A model generated the notes under the pieces. That model searched no databases. It was given only the letters and a program-made list of their open reading frames with translations, and was not told the DNA's origin. A DNA stretch of 64,000 nucleotides from Ruegeria arenilitoris (lineage in GTDB: Bacteria > Pseudomonadota > Alphaproteobacteria > Rhodobacterales > Rhodobacteraceae). The stretch is taken from positions 1 through 64,000 of the forward strand of contig NZ_WPYP01000009.1 in NCBI RefSeq assembly GCF_013030985.1, in the 5' to 3' direction. This document shows, in pieces, positions 18,285 to 26,088 of the stretch. How positions within the stretch are numbered: the first letter of the stretch is position 1; every line of letters begins with the position of its first letter. The position numbers and the translations under genes are program-made.

Positions 18285-18371
18285 GCCCAGGTGGCGGAAT
18301 TGGTAGACGCGCTAGCTTCAGGTGCTAGTGTCCGTATGGACGTGGAGGTTCGAGTCCTCTCCTGGGCACCA
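18285..18371 (+). tRNA. tRNA-Leu (anticodon CAG)
   Basis: An 87-base class II tRNA with encoded CCA. The acceptor arms GCCCAGG (18285-18291) and CCTGGGC (18361-18367) pair fully, and discriminator A is followed by CCA at 18369-18371. The anticodon stem CTAGC/GCTAG encloses loop TTCAGGT, giving anticodon CAG for CUG codons. The long variable arm and GGTTCGAGTCC T-arm fit leucine tRNA. Confidence 0.97.
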
Positions 18372-18594
18372 AATCCCCGAAAATATAAAAAAAGACCAAT
18401 CCGCATATGCGGAAATCACCTGTGTCTGCGGGAGTCTTTCTCAGTTTCGTTGATCGCAATGCCACCTTGTCAGGCGAAATGCCCAGCCTTGCGAATCCGA
18501 CCGGACCCATTTGGCCAAAAAGGCCCGCGCGGACAGTTGCAACGGCCGTTCCAAAAGTGACGTAGCGTCGCGGAACGTAAACTCCTCCTTTAAC

Positions 18595-18615
18595 ACCTTT
18601 ACCTAAAGGTAAGGT
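18595..18615. repeat. Imperfect inverted repeat
   Basis: ACCTTTACCTAAAGGTAAGGT reads nearly the same on both strands, with one extra base in the left arm. It is seven bases from the next inverted repeat. Its symmetric, AT-balanced form suits a protein-binding site more than a terminator. No regulator is assigned. Confidence 0.35.
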
Positions 18616-18621
18616 TTGAAA

Positions 18622-18651
18622 TCATTTTTTGACTGAACGGTTAAAAAATGA
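18622..18651. repeat. 9-bp perfect inverted repeat with TTGAC inside
   Basis: TCATTTTTT (18622-18630) and AAAAAATGA (18643-18651) are exact reverse complements across a 12-base centre. TTGACT at 18629-18634 lies within it and could be a -35 box for a transcript running into the structured element at 18709. No good -10 box follows at the right distance, so the promoter reading is weak. Confidence 0.35.
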
Positions 18652-18708
18652 CGCAAAAGGACGATTTCTTCCCCCTTGTTCGAAAAAACACGGTGCGTAA
18701 ATGCCCCC

Positions 18709-18795
18709 TGTCGCTGCGGATCGCCACTCACGGATCATCGATCCTTGAGCCCGAAACCAGCGGGTTCGGATCAGGTCCGCAGCGGCAAGTTTTTA
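18709..18795 (+). ncRNA. Candidate structured RNA or attenuator with U-tract
   Basis: Bases 18709-18720 pair with 18776-18787 over 12 bp (one G-U). Inside, 18740-18753 pairs with 18761-18772 over 12 bp with a 2-base bulge (GATCC/GGATC and GAGCCCG/CGGGTTC). The outer stem is followed almost at once by TTTTT (18790-18794). This makes a long stable hairpin with a terminator-like end, 28 bases before the small ORF start. It may be the 3' end of a small RNA or an attenuator for that ORF. The fold was made by eye. Confidence 0.5.
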
Positions 18796-18822
18796 AGACC
18801 GGAATTTTGGAGGAAAGCGGCT

Positions 18823-19011
18823 ATGCATATCAGATCATTTCTCAATCGCTTCAAAGCGGCCAAGTCGGTGCAGGGCGCTGTTTCTGAGGACATGGACAAC
18901 GCTTCGGCAGAAGCCCGCAGGGTTCACCCGGTAAAAAAATCCGAACTGACCGCGCTGTTCCAAACCGTTTTGGAAGAAAAACGCGACGATCTTCCGGCCG
19001 GGCGCAAGTAG
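18823..19011 (+). CDS. Small hypothetical protein (62 aa)
   Basis: A 62-residue, charged protein that I do not recognise. ATG 18823 is supported by TGGAGGAAAG ten bases upstream. The N-terminal part (MHIRSFLNRFKAAKSV) could form a basic amphipathic helix, and the C-terminal part (KKSELTALFQTVLEEKRDD) is a second likely helix. There is no signal peptide or Cys motif. It directly follows the structured element at 18709-18795, which may control it. Coding status rests on the ribosome-binding site and on the frame staying open. Confidence 0.6.
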   Translation: MHIRSFLNRFKAAKSVQGAVSEDMDNASAEARRVHPVKKSELTALFQTVLEEKRDDLPAGRK

Positions 19012-19062
19012 GCAGCGCCTGACCTTCCTGCTCCCCGCATTATTGCGTGACCGGGGACCGTT

Positions 19063-19758
19063 TCAAACCCGAGATTTTTCGAACTTTTCCCAGGCCGATT
19101 GAAACGCCTGAAAATCAAACCCCGGCTGGGTGGCGGCATCCAAGACGATGCGTTCCGTGCTCAGCAGTTTCTGGATCGCGGCCTCAAGCTGATTGACAAC
19201 GTCCTCTGGAACCACAAGCGCACCATGCCTGTCGGCGTGGATCAGATCACCCGGATTCACCGTCAGTCCAAAAACCGACACCGGCGTATCAATCTCACGC
19301 ACATGGACGAAGCCATGGCTGGGTCCGACCGAACCGGCAACCACCGGAAAGCCTTCGGGCAGATCGCCGAGGTCGCGCATGACGCCGTTGGTCAGGGCGC
19401 CCGACATGCCAAAGCCTTTGTGAACGGTGGTGTTGATCTCGCCCCAATAGGCGCCGATGCAGTTTGGATAATCGACATCCTCGATCACCGCGACCGAGGG
19501 CGCAGGCCCTTCGGCCATGTATTTGTAATAGGCCATGCGGCGTTCCCGGATGACCTCTGACGCCTCAGACGGCGGCTGCACCGCAGCAATCTTGGCGGTG
19601 CGGGCATAGCCCAAGATCGCGGGCTCGGACGGGGCCGAGCACAGCATCGTGCCGCGGGTGAACGCGTCGAACCCGCGCTTGCCCTGCGCCACCTCGATGG
19701 CGTTGCAGACGGTGGGTGTATCGACCTTGCGCAACAGTGTCAGAAGGGACGGTGTCAT
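19063..19758 (-). CDS. RraA-type aldolase family protein
   Basis: A 231-residue protein of the RraA / 4-hydroxy-4-methyl-2-oxoglutarate aldolase fold. Characteristic segments are GYARTAKI (near 50), NCIGAYWGEI and GFGMSGALTNGVMRDL, the last with the Gly-rich turn and Arg-Asp pair that bind substrate and a divalent metal in aldolase members. The enzyme group cleaves branched hydroxy-oxo acids, or decarboxylates oxaloacetate, to give pyruvate. It is the last gene of the minus-strand island and overlaps the alpha/beta hydrolase by 4 bp, so a terminal retro-aldol step is plausible. True RNase-E inhibitors (RraA) are shorter (about 160 residues). Confidence 0.85.
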   Translation of the reverse strand: MTPSLLTLLRKVDTPTVCNAIEVAQGKRGFDAFTRGTMLCSAPSEPAILGYARTAKIAAVQPPSEASEVIRERRMAYYKYMAEGPAPSVAVIEDVDYPNCIGAYWGEINTTVHKGFGMSGALTNGVMRDLGDLPEGFPVVAGSVGPSHGFVHVREIDTPVSVFGLTVNPGDLIHADRHGALVVPEDVVNQLEAAIQKLLSTERIVLDAATQPGFDFQAFQSAWEKFEKSRV

Positions 19759-20450
19759 TTGGCCTCCAGCCAGCGGATCAGGGCCGCTGTGGTATCGTTG
19801 GGTTGTTCCAGAGTGGGCAGGTGCCCGGCCTGTTCGATGACTTCAAACCTGCTGTTGGGCAGCAGGTCGTACATGAGCTGGTGCCGCTCGACCGGGCACA
19901 AGCCGTCATAGCGGCCGCACAGAACCAGCGATGCGCCGGGATAAGCTTTCAGTGTTTCAGTCTGATCGGGGCGATCCATCAGCGCGCGGGACTGGCGCAG
20001 GAACACGTCGGGGCCCAGATCTTCGGCCATCGCCATACACAGGTCCAGAATGGCGCCCTGATTGGGTCCGTCGGCCAGATAATTGGGCTTCATCTCGTCC
20101 CGCATCACCTGCCGCAGTTTGCCATCGCGGATGGCTTCCATCTGCGGGCCGCGCCGCTCCTTGACCTCGGGCTTTTCGACCAGAGGATTAGTGTCCAGCA
20201 GGGCCAGCCGTTCAACCCGGTCGGGGGCTTGCCGCACAACCTCCATCGCTACGATACCGCCCATCGACAGCCCTGCCAGCGCAAAGACCGGCGGCGCGTT
20301 GGCCAAGATATCTTCGGCCATCGCCTGCACGCTATCCTGTGTCGCCAGCGGGAAGGTCAGCAAGGGTCTTGACCCGGACAAGGCGGCAATTTGCGGCTGA
20401 TACAGCCGCGCATCGCACATCATGCCGGGCAAAAGAACCAGCGGCGTCAT
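19755..20450 (-). CDS. Alpha/beta hydrolase
   Basis: A 231-residue cytosolic hydrolase of the alpha/beta fold. The nucleophile elbow is GLSMGG with Ser62; the acid is the Asp in CGRYDGLCP (near 180) and the His is in EQAGHLPTLEQP (near 210). LLPGMM near residue 7 is the usual oxyanion-hole region. It likely hydrolyses an ester or lactone. Four-base overlaps with the genes on both sides (RraA-type aldolase downstream, MetE-like upstream) tie it into the island's operon. Confidence 0.88.
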   Translation of the reverse strand: MTPLVLLPGMMCDARLYQPQIAALSGSRPLLTFPLATQDSVQAMAEDILANAPPVFALAGLSMGGIVAMEVVRQAPDRVERLALLDTNPLVEKPEVKERRGPQMEAIRDGKLRQVMRDEMKPNYLADGPNQGAILDLCMAMAEDLGPDVFLRQSRALMDRPDQTETLKAYPGASLVLCGRYDGLCPVERHQLMYDLLPNSRFEVIEQAGHLPTLEQPNDTTAALIRWLEAK

Positions 20451-21571
20451 GCCGAGGCCAACCTCGCGCCATCGGACAGCGCGGTCAGCTTGGCATAGGC
20501 GATATCGGGATCGACCGCGCCAAAGCCCGCAAATGTGCCGAAACCGCAGTCACTGCCCGCAATCACACGCTCAGCGCCGACGATATCGGTGAAACGCGTG
20601 ATGCGCTGCGCGACCAGTTCGGGGTGTTCGACAAAATTCGTCGTGGTGTCGACAACACCGGGCACCAGAACCTTGTCGTCCGGAATCTCGGCCTTGCGGT
20701 CGCGGAACACGGTCCATTCATGCGCGTGCCGCGGGTTCGAGGTTTCGAACAGCACATAACGGGATTTTGTGTTCATCAGGGTCGTGAACACCTTGTCCAT
20801 GGCGATGTCGCAGCAATGCGGGCCTTCGTAATTGCCCCAGCAGATATGCACGCGCACACGATCCTGCGGCACGTTCTGCAGCGCGTGGTTCAGGGCCTCG
20901 ACATGCATGTCGGCGATCTTGACGAATTCCTCGTCGGACAGATCGGTGAACAGCATGTGGCGCGAGAGCGCAAGGTCAGGGCAATCCAGTTGCAAATCCA
21001 GCCCGGCAGCCACGATGGTTTCATATTCGTCCTTCATCGCATCCGCCAGCGCGGGCAGATACGCCTCGCGCGTGGGGTAGAAATCGTTTTGCAGGAACAA
21101 CGAGATGACGCCCGGGGATGCGGCATTCATGAACCCGCGTTCGGCACCGTGCTGCGCCATCGCAGCCTTGAGGTTGGCGATGTCCTTCTCCAACTCGCCC
21201 TGCCCTTTCGAGCGGACCTCGCCGGTGCATTGCGGGCGAGCATATTGCGGCGTGCCACCGTCATCGGCCAGCCGTTGCAGGAAACCGGGAAACATCTTCA
21301 GATCAGCCGGGGCATTGCGCGGGCTGTCGCCCGAAAACCCGGTATAGCGATCCTTGACATAAGTAGCGTAGGATATCTTCGAGGTTTCGCCATCGCTGAC
21401 GATATCCACCCCGGCCTCAACCTGTTTGCGCACGGTCTCGGACACGGCATTCGCCATGCTCGCATCGAAAGCGGCCTGGTCGAAAGGTTCTTCCCGTTCA
21501 CGGGCAAAGATGAAATCCACCACCTCTTGCGAGCGTGGCAGCGACCCGACATGTGTTGTCTTTACGGTCAT
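20447..21571 (-). CDS. Short MetE-like (cobalamin-independent methionine synthase II family) protein
   Basis: A 374-residue protein equal to the C-terminal catalytic half of MetE. The zinc site is present: His242-x-Cys244 in VHICWGNYEG, Glu276 in LFETSNP and Cys342 in AGSDCGFG. The N-terminal substrate region begins TTHVGSLPR. Single-domain members include methyltransferases and thiol alkyltransferases (for example epoxyalkane:coenzyme M transferase), so it need not make methionine. It stands with a SAM methyltransferase and a cupin in the island, which suggests alkyl or methyl transfer from the imported compound, but the substrate is not known. Confidence 0.87.
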   Translation of the reverse strand: MTVKTTHVGSLPRSQEVVDFIFAREREEPFDQAAFDASMANAVSETVRKQVEAGVDIVSDGETSKISYATYVKDRYTGFSGDSPRNAPADLKMFPGFLQRLADDGGTPQYARPQCTGEVRSKGQGELEKDIANLKAAMAQHGAERGFMNAASPGVISLFLQNDFYPTREAYLPALADAMKDEYETIVAAGLDLQLDCPDLALSRHMLFTDLSDEEFVKIADMHVEALNHALQNVPQDRVRVHICWGNYEGPHCCDIAMDKVFTTLMNTKSRYVLFETSNPRHAHEWTVFRDRKAEIPDDKVLVPGVVDTTTNFVEHPELVAQRITRFTDIVGAERVIAGSDCGFGTFAGFGAVDPDIAYAKLTALSDGARLASA

Positions 21572-21581
21572 GGAACCTCCG

Positions 21582-22184
21582 TTAAATCTTGCGTGCCATC
21601 AGCACAGTATGGCTTTGGGTCTCGGGATCCTTGGCCAAAAATCCGGTCAGGATCATCCCGTTTTCCTCAAGGCAGGTGGCATAGGCGGCGGGCGAGAGGG
21701 AGGCGTGATAGACCGGCTCTCCTCCGACCGTTCCCTGCTCCTCACCGGCGCTGGGGCCGACGGTCAGCATCAGCATCCCACCGGGGCGCAGATGGCGCGC
21801 CATGCGGGCGATACAGCCTGTCTGTTCGTCAGCCGTCAGGTGGAAAAAGCTGTTCCAGGCGATAATGCCATCAAATCTCTGATCCAGTTCGAAATCCCGC
21901 ATGTCTGCCTGCAACCAATCGCCATCGGGCCAGCGGTCGCGGGCGATCTCAAGCATGGCTTCGGAAAAATCGACGCCGGTGACGGTGAACCCTTCGGCCT
22001 TGAACCAGCGGGCGATGGGCTCACCAGTTCCGCAACCCAGATCCAGCACGTGATCGCCAGGTTTCAGGCTGGCGGTGAAGCGCGCCAGCCAGCGCGCTTC
22101 GAACAGGGCCTTCGAGCGTTGCGCGTCATAGGCCCTGGCCTGCCGTTCGTAGACGGCATGGGTATCGTCCGGATCGACGGTCAT
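21582..22184 (-). CDS. Class I SAM-dependent methyltransferase
   Basis: A 200-residue Rossmann-type methyltransferase with motif I HVLDLGCGTGEP (45-56), an acidic motif II (VTGVDFS) and QADMRDFE later. ATG 22184 overlaps the cupin stop by 4 bp, which decides the start; a longer upstream frame would lie inside the cupin gene. It is ten bases upstream of the MetE-like gene in the same operon. The acceptor is unknown. Confidence 0.87.
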   Translation of the reverse strand: MTVDPDDTHAVYERQARAYDAQRSKALFEARWLARFTASLKPGDHVLDLGCGTGEPIARWFKAEGFTVTGVDFSEAMLEIARDRWPDGDWLQADMRDFELDQRFDGIIAWNSFFHLTADEQTGCIARMARHLRPGGMLMLTVGPSAGEEQGTVGGEPVYHASLSPAAYATCLEENGMILTGFLAKDPETQSHTVLMARKI

Positions 22185-23140
22185 CCGGCCCAGGTCGCAC
22201 CGGCAGGATCGTCGGTGGCCGTGATACGGTACAGGCCCGCCTGCCCGGTCATGGACGCCGCGATTGTGTAGGTTTCGCCGGGCATGACAACCGCAGTATC
22301 GCCGTTGGACAAGGTGGTGGAATAGCCATTCACGGTAATGCGCCAATGGCCACTTGCCGGCATCAGAACCACAGGCCTTTCGGCTTTGACCGGATCGTTG
22401 ACGGCCGAGCCGCGGGTCAGGAAATCAACCTCGAAACCCGGTTTATCCTTGATGATACCGGTCTCACCGATCACCAGCGCGGGTTTGTCCGCCGCCAGCG
22501 CCATCAGGTCCCAATACCGCGCCACGTATTTGCCGATCACGGCATCGACGGGCACCTCGGGATAGGCTTTCAGCTCTTCCTCGGTCAGCAGAGGCATCGG
22601 GCGCACGTTGTGTGGCAGTTCCTGACCTTTTTTGCTGTCATACAGCACGCCGTTGTCGCCCAACATCAGGCCATGCGCCTGCGCGTCTTCGATCACCTGC
22701 GGTGCCCATGTCACGCCGCCACCGGCATCGTCGCCGCCCAGCATCGACATGATCATGCCGTAGTCGTCGCCCACATTCTCGAACCCGCGGAAGATGCCGG
22801 TCGGGATGTTGAAGATATCACCTTCTTCGGCAATGAACTCTCCTGCGGTGCCATAACGGCCCCAGAAGAACCGCCAACGGCCTTTGGCGACAAAGAAGAC
22901 CTCGGCCGTGGTGTGGCTGTGCAGCGAGTTTCGGCATTTCGGAGGTTGCCCCGCCGCGCCGATATTGAAGCCGATCTTGTCGGTGATGTGGACGTGCTGA
23001 TCGGGGGATTCCGAGACGCCACCACCGACGATGGTGAAGTTCTCTTTTTGGTCGCTGCCCGGGGTGTGGGCGTCGATAAAGGCAGTTTTGCAGGGTTGCA
23101 GCTCGCCATAGCGGACGATGCGTTCTTGGATGGTGCTCAT
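22181..23140 (-). CDS. Two-domain cupin protein
   Basis: A 319-residue protein with an N-terminal cupin whose metal motif is HSHTTAEVFFVAKG (His74, His76, Glu80) and a second, motif-poor cupin at about 240-310 (RPVVLMPASGHWRITVNG...). The layout resembles bicupin dioxygenases and isomerases, with only the first site able to bind metal. It is co-transcribed with the methyltransferase downstream (4-bp overlap). A 154-bp gap with a hairpin separates it from the SnoaL-like gene upstream. Substrate unknown. Confidence 0.8.
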   Translation of the reverse strand: MSTIQERIVRYGELQPCKTAFIDAHTPGSDQKENFTIVGGGVSESPDQHVHITDKIGFNIGAAGQPPKCRNSLHSHTTAEVFFVAKGRWRFFWGRYGTAGEFIAEEGDIFNIPTGIFRGFENVGDDYGMIMSMLGGDDAGGGVTWAPQVIEDAQAHGLMLGDNGVLYDSKKGQELPHNVRPMPLLTEEELKAYPEVPVDAVIGKYVARYWDLMALAADKPALVIGETGIIKDKPGFEVDFLTRGSAVNDPVKAERPVVLMPASGHWRITVNGYSTTLSNGDTAVVMPGETYTIAASMTGQAGLYRITATDDPAGATWAG

Positions 23141-23242
23141 TTTAGTCTCCTAACGGGTTTGGTGTTGCAACAGGGTGGTCAGCCCGTTGCCCCGGGAGGG
23201 CGGTTGTTCAGCCGCTTTGCCCGCAAAGAGGCCCGGTGGCAG

Positions 23243-23272
23243 TGATACCGCCGGGTCCCTTCGCTGGTATCA
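23243..23272 (-). other. Intercistronic hairpin upstream of the cupin gene
   Basis: TGATACC (23243-23249) pairs with GGTATCA (23266-23272) in the 154-bp gap between the SnoaL-like gene ending at 23295 and the cupin starting at 23140. There is no T-run, so it is more likely an mRNA processing or stability element than a terminator. Confidence 0.4.
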
Positions 23273-23294
23273 AGAGGGGCAGTCACCAAGGGCA

Positions 23295-24284
23295 TCACAC
23301 GTCCCCGGTCGCCAGAATAATCTGCTTCCAGACCGCCGTTTCATCGAACAGAGTCCATTCGCGGCGCAGCCTGATGTCTCCGCCGATCAGCTCGCCCCAT
23401 TCGGCGTGGCTGATGCCCAGCACATACAGCTCGGCGCCAGTGGGCACGCCGAAGGCACCCCAGCCGTCATGCTTGCCATGCAGGCTCCAACGGATGGCGG
23501 ATCGTGGCGGCATGTTCGGATCGTCGCGCCCGATCTGGTGATGAATGGTGAAAGTCGCACTGGGCATTGCAGCGCGCAGCGACATCCAGAAGCGATCAAC
23601 CGGCTCACGCCCATGGCCGCTTGCACCGCCAGGGTATTCGGTTTGAACCGCACGGTCGTATTCGCGCTGGACCGCGCCCATATCTGCGCCCATCATCCGG
23701 GTCAGAAGATCGGCGTGGCGCTGGCCCCATTCATTGTCATTGCCGCGGCCGGAATACGGACCCTTGATATCGTTGGCAGGGGTCAGCGGTTTGACGCAAC
23801 TCTCCGGCCCGCCTTCCCGCGCGATCAGATCACGGGCGAAATCCTGCGGGTCGCAGCCCATCTGACGCACAACTGCACCGTTGTCACGGATCAGCCATTC
23901 GTCATCGATGGCGTTGTTGCGCGCATGGCAATCGGCCAGAATGCGATAGCGCAGCTTTGCGCCCGTCGCCTGACCGAACATCCCATCACCCAAATGGGTG
24001 GCGGTAGACATGATGCGGTGGCTCGAGAGCATCCCCACTTCCGGAGTGCCGGACCATATCACGTCCTCACCCAGAAGGGTGCGATCGGGAAATTCGGCCA
24101 GCGTGGCCATTGTCGCTCCGATCACGCCCTGATTGCCGGTCGACACGCTGCCGGGCATCCGCACCACGATATCCGATGCGTAATACTCGTGCAGGGTGGA
24201 AATCCCCCTGTCTTCCCAGATCTCTTTGGTGATGCCGATGATGTAGTCCGGAAAATCCCGGAACTTCGGATCGAAGCCCTTCAT
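23295..24284 (-). CDS. SnoaL/NTF2-like protein, two domains
   Basis: A 329-residue protein of the NTF2-like (SnoaL) superfamily, long enough for two domains. The N-terminal half has EYYASDIVVRMPGSVSTG, typical of the first SnoaL helix and strand; the C-terminal half ends in a strand-rich ELYVLGISHAEW...REWTLFDE. It is the most divergent of the four such genes in this island. ATG 24284 is chosen because it overlaps the LacI stop (ATGA) and has AAGGA upstream. SnoaL-fold enzymes need no cofactor and act as cyclases, isomerases, epoxide hydrolases or lyases; no activity can be assigned. Confidence 0.72.
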   Translation of the reverse strand: MKGFDPKFRDFPDYIIGITKEIWEDRGISTLHEYYASDIVVRMPGSVSTGNQGVIGATMATLAEFPDRTLLGEDVIWSGTPEVGMLSSHRIMSTATHLGDGMFGQATGAKLRYRILADCHARNNAIDDEWLIRDNGAVVRQMGCDPQDFARDLIAREGGPESCVKPLTPANDIKGPYSGRGNDNEWGQRHADLLTRMMGADMGAVQREYDRAVQTEYPGGASGHGREPVDRFWMSLRAAMPSATFTIHHQIGRDDPNMPPRSAIRWSLHGKHDGWGAFGVPTGAELYVLGISHAEWGELIGGDIRLRREWTLFDETAVWKQIILATGDV

Positions 24285-25324
24285 GTCTCTGTCCTTTGTG
24301 GGTTCCACCCTTTGGGCAACCGGGCCGAGGTCCGCACGATCAGCGGCCCGTCGATGGCCACTTTGCGCGGTTTTGCCGTTGTCGGGGTGTCGATATGTTC
24401 AAGCAATGCGGTGACGGTTTCCGCCACCATAAGATTGGCGCGTTGTCGGATCGTGGTCAGGTTATAGGCAGGCCACGCCGCGGGCGGCACATCGTCATAG
24501 CCCACGACCGACACGTCCTCGGGCACGCGCAGCCCCAGCTCAAAGCGGATCACATCCATCACTGCCAGCGCCATGTGATCATTTGCGACAAACACCGCAT
24601 CCGGGCGCATGTCTGGCGCAACATCGAACATACGCCGCGCCGCCGCACGGGCCGTTTCCGTGTGAAAGTCGCCGATCTCATGCGCAAACAGGCTCTGGCC
24701 ACTTTCACTTAGTCCGGCCCGGAACCCGGCCTCGCGGTCGCGCTGGGTCGAGGCACCCTGCCAGCCAGCGATATAGCCGATGCGCTCGTGCCCTCCGGCC
24801 AGAAGGAACTCGGCCACCTTGCGCCCGCCCACATAGTTGTCGGATGTGACCGAGGTGATGCCTTCGATATCCTGACTGCGGTTGAACAGCACCACCGGCA
24901 CACCAGCCTGCTGGCAGCGCATCGCAATTTCCGACGACATCGCGACCGAGGCCAGAATGACTCCATCCACCTGATAATCGAGAATTTCCGCCATCACATC
25001 TTCGATGTTCCCGGCCGTCCGTGAGGCCATGAATATCAGGACATGATAGCCCTTTTCCTGCAGCGCATTGGACAGTTTCTCAAGCGCTTCAGGGTAGAAG
25101 TAGTTATCCAGATACCCGACGACCAAACCGATGATCCGGCTTTTCCCCGACACCATTGCCCGGGCCAGAACATTGGGGCGATAACCCAGCTCGGCTGCGG
25201 CCTTGCGCACCTTTTCCTCGGTCTTCTTGCTGACCGACGCGCCGGGCGTAAACACCCGGCTGACCGCCGATTGGCTGACACCGGCCAGTTGCGCAACCTG
25301 AAGTGAGGTAACTTTTTCAGCCAT
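24281..25324 (-). CDS. LacI-family transcriptional regulator
   Basis: A 347-residue repressor. The N-terminal helix-turn-helix TSLQVAQLAGVSQSAVSRVF (5-24) is followed by the hinge LGYRPNVLARAMVSGKS and a periplasmic-binding-protein-like effector domain. LacI proteins bind sugars or related small molecules and release palindromic operators. It lies in the middle of the island, coupled to the SDR upstream (TGATG) and the SnoaL-like gene downstream (ATGA), so it controls itself. Its likely sites are the palindromes at 33745-33762 and 33796-33819. A start at 25339 is possible but its ribosome-binding site is badly placed. Confidence 0.93.
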   Translation of the reverse strand: MAEKVTSLQVAQLAGVSQSAVSRVFTPGASVSKKTEEKVRKAAAELGYRPNVLARAMVSGKSRIIGLVVGYLDNYFYPEALEKLSNALQEKGYHVLIFMASRTAGNIEDVMAEILDYQVDGVILASVAMSSEIAMRCQQAGVPVVLFNRSQDIEGITSVTSDNYVGGRKVAEFLLAGGHERIGYIAGWQGASTQRDREAGFRAGLSESGQSLFAHEIGDFHTETARAAARRMFDVAPDMRPDAVFVANDHMALAVMDVIRFELGLRVPEDVSVVGYDDVPPAAWPAYNLTTIRQRANLMVAETVTALLEHIDTPTTAKPRKVAIDGPLIVRTSARLPKGWNPQRTET

Positions 25325-26088
25325 CAGTCTGCCGTCCATCCTCCGTCAATCAGCATCGAGGTACCCGTGACCAACGCCGAGGCGTCCGAGGCCAGGTAGG
25401 TCACCGCGCCCATGATGTCCTCGACCTCACCAATCCGGTCCAGCTTGATCTTTTCCATGATCCACGCAGCCCGTTCGGGATTGTCGAAGGTGGATTGCGT
25501 CAACGGCGTGCGGATGAAGGTGGGGCACACGGTGTTGATGCGGATGCGCTGCTTGCCCCATTCGATCGCCATGGCTTTGACCATGCCTTCAAGCCCGTGC
25601 TTGGTCGCGCAATACAGCGCCCGGTCGACACCGCCGACATGACCCATCTGGCTTGAGATATGGATGATCGACCCCGGCTTGCCCGCCGCCATCAGCGCCT
25701 TGGCCGCGTAGGATGACAGGAAATAGGCCGAGCGCAGGTTGACGTTTGTCACTGCGTCGAAATCCTCGGGCAAGGTCTCAATTGCCGGACCATGACGCGC
25801 GGTTCCGGCCGAGTTCACCACCACATCAAAGACGCGACCATCGAAAAGGCCACGCAGTGCCTCAAGATCGCTCTGATCCACTACGGCGGCTTCGGCCGAC
25901 CAGCCTTGCGCCTGAAACGCGGCAACCGTTTCGTTCAAACGATCCGCCCCACGTGCGGCGCAGACCACATGCGCGCCCGCTTCGGCCAGAGCCACGGCAC
26001 AACCCTGCCCGATGCCCGAGGACGCGCCGGTGACAAGGGCGGTCTTGCCTGCCAGGGAAAACGAAGGGGTGCGGGGCAGGTCACTCAT
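25324..26088 (-). CDS. SDR-family oxidoreductase
   Basis: A 254-residue classical short-chain dehydrogenase. It has the NAD(P)-binding TGASSGIG (20-27), the NSAG motif (92-95) and the catalytic Ser145/Tyr159/Lys163 (HISSQMG, YCATK). Asp or Arg specificity for NAD or NADP cannot be fixed from the sequence alone (VVCAARGADR follows strand 2, which leans to NADP). It would oxidise an alcohol or sugar carbon of the imported compound. The start overlaps the SnoaL-like gene stop by one base and its stop overlaps the LacI start. Confidence 0.92.
   Translation of the reverse strand: MSDLPRTPSFSLAGKTALVTGASSGIGQGCAVALAEAGAHVVCAARGADRLNETVAAFQAQGWSAEAAVVDQSDLEALRGLFDGRVFDVVVNSAGTARHGPAIETLPEDFDAVTNVNLRSAYFLSSYAAKALMAAGKPGSIIHISSQMGHVGGVDRALYCATKHGLEGMVKAMAIEWGKQRIRINTVCPTFIRTPLTQSTFDNPERAAWIMEKIKLDRIGEVEDIMGAVTYLASDASALVTGTSMLIDGGWTAD

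Larger units (their letters stand above)
18372..18822. other. 451-base gene-free stretch with inverted repeats
   Basis: No convincing protein gene is seen between tRNA-Leu and the small ORF. The stretch is not empty: it holds inverted repeats at 18595-18615 and 18622-18651 and a long structured element at 18709-18794 ending in a U-tract. Open frames that cross it lack a usable start signal or a plausible protein sequence. Confidence 0.7.

Noticed and set aside
18648-18887. A 79-residue open frame before the small ORF
   Set aside because: It runs through the structured RNA in another frame, has no ribosome-binding site, and the 18823 ORF has a good one.
25325-25339. LacI start at 25339
   Set aside because: GGAGG is directly next to that ATG with no spacer, while ATG 25324 overlaps the SDR stop as in other couplings of this operon.
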